Virus record (IMG/VR): IMGVR_UViG_3300036846_000771
Coordinates: 1 to 30,828 of that record
Direction: 5' to 3' (one strand)
DNA from: a virus
DNA: 30,828 nt
Shown one piece after another: positions 22,144 to 28,585 of this stretch. Positions within the stretch are counted from its first letter, which is position 1; every line of letters starts with the position of its first letter. The notes below the pieces were generated by a model. That model searched no databases and was not told the origin of the DNA. It was given only the letters and a program-made list of their open reading frames with translations. A program made the translations under genes and the position numbers.

Positions 22144-22812
22144 TCACAAGAAGGGCAGCGCGCTGCCGGCAAACTTCAAGGCATTCTGGCCGAGATTGAG
22201 CAAATTCTGAGAACCCTGTTGGTTCGCCTGCGCCACCATGTTGTTCTGGCCGATCAGGCCCTGCGTCTGGCCGGTGAGCAGACCGATCTGGTTCGCGGTG
22301 TTGCCCTGGTAGACGTTCGACAGGGCTCCGGACGTCGTCGCCTGACCGCCCGCTGCCGTCATCTCCGGACTGACGAGGCCCTGAAGGCCCGACAACCAAC
22401 CACCATACTGCTGATTATAATTATTCTGCGCATAACCCAATGCGCTGAGATCGGTACCACCGGACCCGAGCTGACCGGATAGCGCCCGCGAACGATTGAT
22501 CGCATCAAGACCATAGTTCTCTTGCTGTTGAGCACCAGGCCCCATCGAAAAATTCTGCTGCGCAGCGGCCTGCGCCTGAGGACCGTTGACGCCCATCGCA
22601 TTGAGATAAAGGTTGGTGCCAGCGCCATACTTGGATTGCAAATCTGATAGATTGCCGATCGACGATGTCAACGGCTGTGTCGCCTGCGGCAACCCCGACG
22701 CCAGAATCTGGTTGCCTTGCGTGGCGTAGTTATTGATCAGGTTGGTATTTTGCGCAGCCGCCTGCGCTGTGGCGCTATTGCTGCCGCCAAACAGATCGTC
22801 GAGAAAGCTCAT
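22144..22812 (-). CDS. Small DNA-ejection (internal virion) protein
   Basis: This 222-residue protein is rich in Gln, Asn, Ala and Gly, beginning MSFLDDLFGGSNSATAQAAA and continuing as long low-complexity helices with repeated A-A-Q-Q-N patterns. It contains a YGGWLSGLQGLV motif related to the WLSGL of its two neighbours. Composition and position after the head-tail genes match P22 gp7-type ejection proteins. The ATG overlaps the upstream stop. Confidence 0.7.
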   Translation of the reverse strand: MSFLDDLFGGSNSATAQAAAQNTNLINNYATQGNQILASGLPQATQPLTSSIGNLSDLQSKYGAGTNLYLNAMGVNGPQAQAAAQQNFSMGPGAQQQENYGLDAINRSRALSGQLGSGGTDLSALGYAQNNYNQQYGGWLSGLQGLVSPEMTAAGGQATTSGALSNVYQGNTANQIGLLTGQTQGLIGQNNMVAQANQQGSQNLLNLGQNALKFAGSALPFL

Positions 22813-23030
22813 GACAGAGTGAACCTCTGGTTTGTCGCATCCCAGTGGAAAGTCGCACCCGTTGCCGCCGTGTTGAAGTCGATAGCGTTGAACAGCTGGG
22901 CAAAGGTGACCAATAACCTAAACGTCGCGTACCAGTTCGGATCGACGCCGTTGTTGTGCGGCATGTCGACTTCGACCGATTGCGCCGGAAGGTTGATCGC
23001 AAGCTTTGGAATCTTCTGTGGTGTCGTCAT
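22809..23030 (-). CDS. Small structural-region protein
   Basis: This 73-residue protein (LAINLPAQSVEVDMPHNNG, then FRLLVTFAQLFNAIDF and FHWDATNQRFTL) belongs to a type of small protein found between gp10-like and ejection genes in related phages. It overlaps both neighbours by four bases. No function is known to me; it could be a minor virion or assembly factor. Confidence 0.6.
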   Translation of the reverse strand: MTTPQKIPKLAINLPAQSVEVDMPHNNGVDPNWYATFRLLVTFAQLFNAIDFNTAATGATFHWDATNQRFTLS

Positions 23031-24457
23031 CTCAGGACATCCGCGTTCATATCCGCCGTCATGAACAGGAACGGCACTCCCGCTGATTCAGAAAAGCGCC
23101 AGCGCACGCCTTGCACCTCCGCCTGCCCCCAGATCGACGAGCGTACCCGCGTGTTGGTCAGCGCCTGGCGGCCGATCTTGATCGCGCGCGGATTGCTCCA
23201 GGTCTCGCCACCGTCCCGCGAAATCTGAATATCGATCGACGGATCCGTCTGTTGCGGGACTGCGCCGGTCGCAATGCCCACCCCCTTGGTGCAGAACAAC
23301 TCAATGCTGTTGATCCGCACCACCTGCGGGAATTGCCCGAACGGTCCGGTCTCGATCCGCATACGCAATGGATTGCCGCACTCATCCTGCGCACTGCCGC
23401 TGAGCTGCAGAACGGCACCCGACAGAAAGTCGCCACAGTACCAAGTGTTATTCCAGGCCATGAACGGCAACGTCCCGCGCCAATAGGTCTGCAGGTAGCT
23501 GCGCCGCTCGTGCCAGCTGCCGGCGTCGACCTCGTACTCCCAGCACCAGTTCGTGCCCTGGACACAGATGAAACCATGACCATTGACCACGTAGGTGCCG
23601 ACTCGGATCGATGTCTTGTTCGGCTCACTCTCGACCGCGAGATCGACCTCCGGAATCGAGATCGGCTGCGGCGTATAGCCGTTCAGCGTGTAGGTCTTCA
23701 TGTCGTCAGAGACGAAGAACAGACCCTTGCCGAAACCGTCTTCGGCACCACTGATTGCATAGGGTCCGATGACGCCGCGGTTGATCGTCGACACGTAGCT
23801 GAACGGATAGCCGGATGTGTTCGCACCGCCCCAGACCTCGATCGAGTTGGGACCGCACAACAGCAGCTGGCCATTGCCGAGGCTCACCGGACAATACAGT
23901 GTGTCCGGTTTTGACTCTGCGGTAGCGAACATCGTCGTATCGATCGATGTCGAATTGACGCCCGATGCCTGGGTCTTGGCATTGCCGTAAGTGAAAAAGA
24001 AAAAACCCTTGAGGAAATTGACCGCGTTGGGCGTGCCCTGATTGTTGACATTGGTGTCCGGATAATTGTTGACCGTGGCCGTCGAAGTATTCAGCACGAA
24101 AGCGCCGAACCCCGGCGACACGATCACGATGTCCGGAACCGTCGCATTGTCACGTGCCAGGAAACAGGGCTGTGTCCCCGGAATCGAATTGGCGTACTGC
24201 GTCAGGTTGTTGCCGGAATCCAGCGAATAGACGTGCGATCCAACGATGAAGTAGACGACACCATTGACAAAGATGGCACCGCGAAAATTGGTGTCGGCCG
24301 TCGCCTTGAGCGTGACCAGACCAGGCACACGCGGATAGCCGTATTGCACAGCCGCCGTCGTTGCCAATTTCTCCGGATAACAATTGATCAGACGGCCGCC
24401 GGCAGCCTGCGGATGCCGCCCTGGCTGCGACAGCAGCGGGAACGGGATGTTGGTCAC
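23027..24457 (-). CDS. P22 gp10-like packaged-DNA stabilisation (tail hub) protein
   Basis: This 476-residue protein starts MTNIPFPLLSQPGRHPQAAG, continues with RLINCYPE, and shows repeating beta-propeller-like strands: GAIFVNGVVYFIVG, FYVSTINRGVIGPYA-like and LFFVSDD. Near the end are WYCGDFLSG and RISRDGGETWS-like segments. This layout is that of P22 gp10, which plugs and seals the head-tail connector and carries the fibres. It starts at GTG (24457). The stop overlaps the next gene. Confidence 0.8.
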   Translation of the reverse strand: MTNIPFPLLSQPGRHPQAAGGRLINCYPEKLATTAAVQYGYPRVPGLVTLKATADTNFRGAIFVNGVVYFIVGSHVYSLDSGNNLTQYANSIPGTQPCFLARDNATVPDIVIVSPGFGAFVLNTSTATVNNYPDTNVNNQGTPNAVNFLKGFFFFTYGNAKTQASGVNSTSIDTTMFATAESKPDTLYCPVSLGNGQLLLCGPNSIEVWGGANTSGYPFSYVSTINRGVIGPYAISGAEDGFGKGLFFVSDDMKTYTLNGYTPQPISIPEVDLAVESEPNKTSIRVGTYVVNGHGFICVQGTNWCWEYEVDAGSWHERRSYLQTYWRGTLPFMAWNNTWYCGDFLSGAVLQLSGSAQDECGNPLRMRIETGPFGQFPQVVRINSIELFCTKGVGIATGAVPQQTDPSIDIQISRDGGETWSNPRAIKIGRQALTNTRVRSSIWGQAEVQGVRWRFSESAGVPFLFMTADMNADVLR

Positions 24458-24483
24458 GGGTGTGCCTGGCTAGGTTTGTCTGG

Positions 24484-24828
24484 CTAGTAGTAGTTGGTCC
24501 GGAGGATTTCGTAGGTCGACGACTGCGCCGCCAAACGGCGCAGTCGCTCCTCGTGCAGAAAGACCTGATTGAGATCGACCGGCTGGTTGGCGAACTTCGC
24601 CGCGCCGTGGATCGCCAGCAGACGCGCCAACGTGTTGAAGAACCGTTGCGGAATCTCGTCACGATCAGCGATGTAGACGATGGTATCCACTTCGGCCAGA
24701 ACGGCGTCGACGCTGGTGTTCAGCGTGTCGTATTCCGGCTGCCCGAGCGCTTCACCCGCGACCGCTTTGCCGAGGATCGAGGCCGCTTCGTAGATGAGCT
24801 GGTCGGCCGTGCGCGTAAGGGAGGACAC
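24484..24828 (-). CDS. P22 gp4-like head-completion protein
   Basis: This 114-residue all-helical protein has the pattern DQLIYEAASILGKAVAGE, EYDTLNTSVDAVLAEVD, then PQRFFNTLARLLAIHGAAKF and EERLRRL, seen in head-tail adaptors of P22-like podoviruses. It sits between capsid-region genes and gp10-like, as gp4 does. Translation starts at GTG 24828 with AAGGT upstream. It joins portal to tail hub. Confidence 0.75.
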   Translation of the reverse strand: MSSLTRTADQLIYEAASILGKAVAGEALGQPEYDTLNTSVDAVLAEVDTIVYIADRDEIPQRFFNTLARLLAIHGAAKFANQPVDLNQVFLHEERLRRLAAQSSTYEILRTNYY

Positions 24829-24831
24829 GGT

Positions 24832-25080
24832 TTACCTTTTGCCTTGCCCTTGGTGCGCGCGGCCTTCGCCCGAGGGGGCGTCGGGATGATCTCCCTGCGT
24901 CTCCGTTGGCTTCTCGGCATGCTCATCGACAGTCCCGACCTTGAAGAACCGGTTGTTTTTCAAGGTCTCGATCAGCTGCGGGTCATAGACATCCGTCGCC
25001 TTGCCATCGAAGAAGGTATAGCCACCGGCCTCGAGCACCTTGTTCTCACCCTGCGCGTTGTAAGTAATGCTTGCTTTCAT
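24832..25080 (-). CDS. Small head-region protein
   Basis: This 82-residue protein has a beta-type N-terminal half (MKASITYNAQGENKVLEAGG, YTFFDGKAT, VYDPQLIETLKNN RFFKVG) and an acidic, Gly/Asp/His-rich disordered tail. GGAGG lies nine bases upstream. A minor capsid or connector role is inferred from the genes around it; no known function. Confidence 0.6.
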   Translation of the reverse strand: MKASITYNAQGENKVLEAGGYTFFDGKATDVYDPQLIETLKNNRFFKVGTVDEHAEKPTETQGDHPDAPSGEGRAHQGQGKR

Positions 25081-25094
25081 TGGGTGTCCTCCAG

Positions 25095-25541
25095 TTACGG
25101 GGCGATGAAGCCCTCGAGGTAGATCGTGACCGGACCTGGCGCTGCCTGGTTGCCGGCCGCCGCCGCCGAGATGTTCATGATCATGTCGGTGTCGGTGGGG
25201 TACTGATAGTAAAGCGCGCCAGCCGGGAACGCCGGGAGAGCGCCGCCCGCCTGTCCCAATGTCGACGCTGCAAGATACCGCGTCGGATTGCCGACATCGC
25301 CGAGGTTGAAGGTCAGCGTCGCGCCGCTATCGAGCTTCGGGAAGGCTGGGCCAAACCAGCCCGTCACCACGAAATCCTTAGGGACGCGGAACAGCGCCAC
25401 GTTCGCATTGAGCGCGAGATCACCCGTGCCGGTCACGCCGGCACCGCCAGCGACGTTGGCAGCGCCGCCGATCACCTTACGCGTGCGGGCAAAGCCCTGG
25501 CTGCCGGCCTGCGGCTGCCGGTATGCAAATCGAGTTGCCAT
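25095..25541 (-). CDS. Capsid decoration-type protein
   Basis: This 148-residue, Ala/Gly-rich beta protein (NANVALFRVPKDFVVTGWFG, TLTFNLGDVGNPTRYLA, YYQYPTDTDMIMNIS and a YLEGFI end) occurs just downstream of the major capsid gene, where small cement or decoration proteins are common. It is separated from the capsid gene by a terminator. AAGGAG lies upstream of the start. Role inferred from position and composition. Confidence 0.6.
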   Translation of the reverse strand: MATRFAYRQPQAGSQGFARTRKVIGGAANVAGGAGVTGTGDLALNANVALFRVPKDFVVTGWFGPAFPKLDSGATLTFNLGDVGNPTRYLAASTLGQAGGALPAFPAGALYYQYPTDTDMIMNISAAAAGNQAAPGPVTIYLEGFIAP

Positions 25542-25568
25542 CGTGATGGCTCCTTTTGGTTGATGTTG

Positions 25569-25602
25569 AAAAAACGAAAAGCACCGCCGTTGCCAGCGGT
25601 GC
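25569..25602 (-). terminator. Terminator after the major capsid gene
   Basis: On the minus strand GCACCGC (25602-25596) pairs with GCGGTGC (25587-25581) and is followed by TTTTCGTTTTTT. It starts nine bases past the capsid stop and lies ahead of the decoration-type gene. Confidence 0.8.
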
Positions 25603-25610
25603 CCTATCTG

Positions 25611-26816
25611 TTACGGGTTCGGCGCTGCGGCGACGAAGCCGGTCCCCATACCCCAGTCGACGAGGTCACCGGTCGTCGCGCCGACAACCGAAAGCGGAGC
25701 CTTGGCGATCTTGCCAACACCATACTGCGCTTCGATGCCGAGGCCGACGATGAACTCGTAATCGCCGTCCTCGAGCTGGGTCGCGCGCGGAGCCTGGCCG
25801 AACGCATAGGCCATGGCACCTTGGCCGCACATGAAGAACGGCTCGACGTCAACGCCGGCTGCACCGACACCCTTCAGGATCAGGCGGGTCGTGATTTCCG
25901 GAATCTCCAGGTAATACACGCCGTCGTAGACAATGCCGCCACCCGAGAAGATCGGGTTTTCTGCAGTCGGTCCGCCTTCAGGCTGCGTGCGAATACGCGC
26001 ATCGCGGTTCGCCTGATAGATGACCGGATCGGCCTTCAGATCCCGCATGGTGCGCGAACCGACGAAGGTCACGTACCACTCCTGATCGGTTTCCTCGAGC
26101 TGCCATGGATTGACTTTGGGCCGCCCGTTGTAGACACCCGGATTGTTCGGATCAGCGCCGGTGACCATCAGCTGTTGCTTCAGCACGCTGCCGATGGCTC
26201 CCGACATCTTGTCTGTCGCCACCGCAAGGCTGGCGACAGACGCCGCGAACGTCGACACCTGATTGGCAATCGCGTGCCCAAACAAAATGCGATCGGTATT
26301 GCCGTTCATCCAGGTGTCCTTCTGACCCGACGTCGCCGCCGTGAACTTCACGCCATTGACGCGATTGCCGGGAGCCTGAAGGCGATTGGCCTGGATCTGG
26401 CTGGTGGGAATCGCCAGCAGACCGTCGACTATATCATCGCGCACAATGCGACGCGCCCAGCCGCGCAACAGCTCACGCGCCGTCGAGCGCACCGAGAACG
26501 ATGACTCCTTGTTGACCGCACGGTTGTTCGCGACTGCGTTGCGGCCCCAGTCGGCCCAAATCGGGAAGCCGTAGGAGTCGATAATTTCTTCATTGCCGCG
26601 CAGCACGCCGGCACCGACGCCGGGACCGGCAAGCTGCGTCACGAGCGGAATGTTGATCTCTTTGCCATCGGCGGCGAGATCATCTAGCCGCACGATGGGA
26701 TAGCGCGAGTTTGCGCCCATGAACGCATCAAACCGCGAAGCCCGCAGGAAGTCGTAGTAAACCTGCCGCCTGAATTTGATGAGTTCATTGTTGGGATGGT
26801 TGGCAGTAAAGGCCAT
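25611..26816 (-). CDS. Major capsid protein (N4 gp56-type, HK97 fold family)
   Basis: This 401-residue protein contains VYYDFLRASRFDAFMG (19-34), then INIPLVTQLAGPGVGAG, VLRGNEEII and RSTARELLRGWARRIVRDDI, matching the N4 gp56-like capsid family, in which an LxGNEE block precedes a basic helix. A later VTFVGSRTMRDLKAD segment and a C-terminal FEFIVGLGIEAQYGVGK-like strand (YEFIVGLGIEAQYGVGK) are also typical. GGAG lies seven bases upstream of the start. It is the main subunit of the icosahedral head, translated after scaffold. The terminator just downstream would favour high relative expression. Confidence 0.9.
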   Translation of the reverse strand: MAFTANHPNNELIKFRRQVYYDFLRASRFDAFMGANSRYPIVRLDDLAADGKEINIPLVTQLAGPGVGAGVLRGNEEIIDSYGFPIWADWGRNAVANNRAVNKESSFSVRSTARELLRGWARRIVRDDIVDGLLAIPTSQIQANRLQAPGNRVNGVKFTAATSGQKDTWMNGNTDRILFGHAIANQVSTFAASVASLAVATDKMSGAIGSVLKQQLMVTGADPNNPGVYNGRPKVNPWQLEETDQEWYVTFVGSRTMRDLKADPVIYQANRDARIRTQPEGGPTAENPIFSGGGIVYDGVYYLEIPEITTRLILKGVGAAGVDVEPFFMCGQGAMAYAFGQAPRATQLEDGDYEFIVGLGIEAQYGVGKIAKAPLSVVGATTGDLVDWGMGTGFVAAAPNP

Positions 26817-26863
26817 AGGCCGACTCCGCGGTCAGCCGCGGCGATCATCCCCTAAAGGTTTTA

Positions 26864-27757
26864 TTACCTGGGAGGTTTTGCGCCGCGAGCGGTGGTTTGC
26901 GCGAAGAGTTCGGCGTCACTGGTGTTGTCTTGCCCTGCATCTTCCGGGGACAACCCCGTTGAGCCAACTCTTGCAATGGACGGAAGAGTGGCGGGCGAAG
27001 CAAACTGACCATTGGAGGTACGAGGCTGGGATCCCCCGGCGGGCACCGCAACATTTGGCGCGCCGCCCCGAGCCGCTGCAATCACCGCAGCCTGGTATTC
27101 AGGGTTTCTCATCGCCTCGTCGAGAATCCGCTTGTTGTAAGCGCTGAGATCGCCGCCGATCTGCGAGAACGCCACCTGCTGCTGATGCCAGCGCACCATG
27201 TCCCCATAGGGGTCCAGTGAGCGCATCAGCCGCATGTAGGTGACGTTCGCGTCCGGATCGCGAGAACGCAAGCCGCTCTCGATCGCGGAGAATGCAGCAC
27301 CAACCTGTTCTGCTCCGAATTCGCGAATAGCGTCACGCTTGGAATAGAATTCCCGCACCTGGGTGAGCTGCTGATTGAGCGGCTCGATCAGAGGCGAAAC
27401 TTCTTCCTGCACGAATCCGGAAGGATTCTCGAACATATCCGCGCGCGGCTTGACCTGTGGCTGCGGTTGCTGGGGCTGGAAACGCTGTAACAGCGCCTCC
27501 ACCTGCATCTGCAGCGCTTCTGCCCGCCGTTCCGCATTACGCGCACGATCGGCTTCCACGCGAAGTCGCGCCGATGGAATAGTCGGCTCGCCATCGATTG
27601 GTTGCCCCGGTGCTACCGGCGCTGCCGGTGGCGTCGGTTGAGATTGATCCTGCGGTCCTGGTTCAGGCGGCGGCGTTGCACCAGGTGTCGTAAGCTCCTG
27701 GAACAGCGCAGAGTCGTCCGCGACGGACGCTTGGTCCGTGGTCATTACTTCAGCCAT
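26864..27757 (-). CDS. Scaffold protein
   Basis: This 297-residue protein has an acidic, Pro-rich disordered N-terminus, a central coiled coil (about 60-140; ARNAERRAEALQMQVEALLQ, PLIEPLNQQLTQVREFYSKR) and a helical then polar C-terminus ending ARGAKPPR. Length, coiled-coil character and position immediately before the capsid gene are those of podovirus scaffolds, which drive procapsid assembly and then leave. The ATG at 27757 (GGAGA upstream) is preferred to one at 27769. Confidence 0.75.
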   Translation of the reverse strand: MAEVMTTDQASVADDSALFQELTTPGATPPPEPGPQDQSQPTPPAAPVAPGQPIDGEPTIPSARLRVEADRARNAERRAEALQMQVEALLQRFQPQQPQPQVKPRADMFENPSGFVQEEVSPLIEPLNQQLTQVREFYSKRDAIREFGAEQVGAAFSAIESGLRSRDPDANVTYMRLMRSLDPYGDMVRWHQQQVAFSQIGGDLSAYNKRILDEAMRNPEYQAAVIAAARGGAPNVAVPAGGSQPRTSNGQFASPATLPSIARVGSTGLSPEDAGQDNTSDAELFAQTTARGAKPPR

Positions 27758-27796
27758 GTCAGTCTCCATCGGAACTGTCGCGTCCGACCAACGAGA

Positions 27797-27842
27797 CCGC
27801 TGTGTCGCCAGCGGCGCGCGAGGCCGTGATGTCGTTCACGGC
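27797..27842. repeat. Two short hairpins between small head gene and scaffold
   Basis: CCGCTG/CAGCGG (27797-27802 / 27809-27814) and GCCGTGA/TCACGGC (27823-27829 / 27836-27842) are both perfect stems with six-base loops. No T-run follows either on the minus strand. They may be RNA processing or stability elements in the 96-bp gap. Confidence 0.4.
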
Positions 27843-27853
27843 AGACGAAAGGT

Positions 27854-28312
27854 TTATTTGCGATCGTCAAACACGATCCGGCCACCACGATTCACCAGCT
27901 GGTCCTGATCATTCCATGCCGGCGCACTGGGTGTGGCCCATTGGCTTTGATTGGAAAACGTTTCATGCAATGGCGTTTTCCAGTAATCGGGGTAATGCAG
28001 TTTGCGGTCATTCGGATCGACCGCCGAGAGGGCTTTCGGATCACCAGCCATCAGGCCCGAGTAAAATCCGCGCATATCATAGTCAGAAGCCTTGGCCCGC
28101 GGGTCGAACGGCACATTGTTCGACTGCAGCCATTGCCGGAACATCGTTTCCTGCATCGGCGGCAGCGGCGTGTTGTACTGGCTTGGAATTGAGCGGGTGT
28201 AAGGCGAATTGTTTGTAGCGACTTGGCCGAGCAATTTCAGCGCTGACGGTGCCGCATAGTCTGGCAGTGATGGATAACGCAGACCGAGCGTCAAAAGATC
28301 ATCAGCCATCAT
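27854..28312 (-). CDS. Conserved phage protein with DYDMRGFY ... HETFSNQS motif
   Basis: This 152-residue protein has the conserved order SDYDMRGFYSGL (about 87-98), then LHYPDYWKTPLHETFSNQSQ (115-134) and a VNRGGRIVFDD end. I recognise the D.RG.....H.PD..K.P.H.TFS..S pattern from proteins encoded between portal and scaffold in many phages. No function is known; a minor structural or assembly role is likely. Confidence 0.65.
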   Translation of the reverse strand: MMADDLLTLGLRYPSLPDYAAPSALKLLGQVATNNSPYTRSIPSQYNTPLPPMQETMFRQWLQSNNVPFDPRAKASDYDMRGFYSGLMAGDPKALSAVDPNDRKLHYPDYWKTPLHETFSNQSQWATPSAPAWNDQDQLVNRGGRIVFDDRK

Positions 28313-28352
28313 TCAGACCCGCACCATGGTCGTCCATCGGATTTCCGAAGGT

Positions 28353-28577
28353 TCATTGTGACCTTGCGCTTCGTTCTGCATGTTCGTCATACCCACGCAT
28401 CAGCGCATTGGCGAACCATGTCGTCATCAACGCGACATCGCCGCCGTGCCATTTCACAAAAGCCTGCGCCCAGTCGCGCGCGTCGAAACTGGGAAGTGGC
28501 CAATCCGGTCGGTCTTCCGGCCTGGTGTCGGCGTGCTCGATCTCGAATTGAGCATGATCACCATTCATGATCTTCAT
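28353..28577 (-). CDS. Small conserved phage protein
   Basis: This 74-residue acidic protein has a PSFDARDWAQAFVK block (28-41) and an MTTWFANALMRGYDEH block near the end, both recurrent in small proteins beside phage portal genes. AGGACGG precedes the start. It lies eight bases after the portal stop. Function unknown. Confidence 0.65.
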   Translation of the reverse strand: MKIMNGDHAQFEIEHADTRPEDRPDWPLPSFDARDWAQAFVKWHGGDVALMTTWFANALMRGYDEHAERSARSQ

Positions 28578-28585
28578 GGTCCGTC

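Noticed and set aside
23111-25122. Plus-strand frames opposite the gp10-like and gp4-like genes
   Set aside because: Antisense shadows of recognised structural genes, with no sensible ribosome-binding sites or motifs.
25071-26504. 477-codon plus-strand frame over the capsid region
   Set aside because: Antisense to the recognisable capsid gene; Arg/His-rich GC-skew shadow.
26828-26843. CCGCGG-type hairpin upstream of the capsid gene as a terminator
   Set aside because: The stem is short, formed from self-palindromic CCGCGG units, and no T-run follows on the minus strand.
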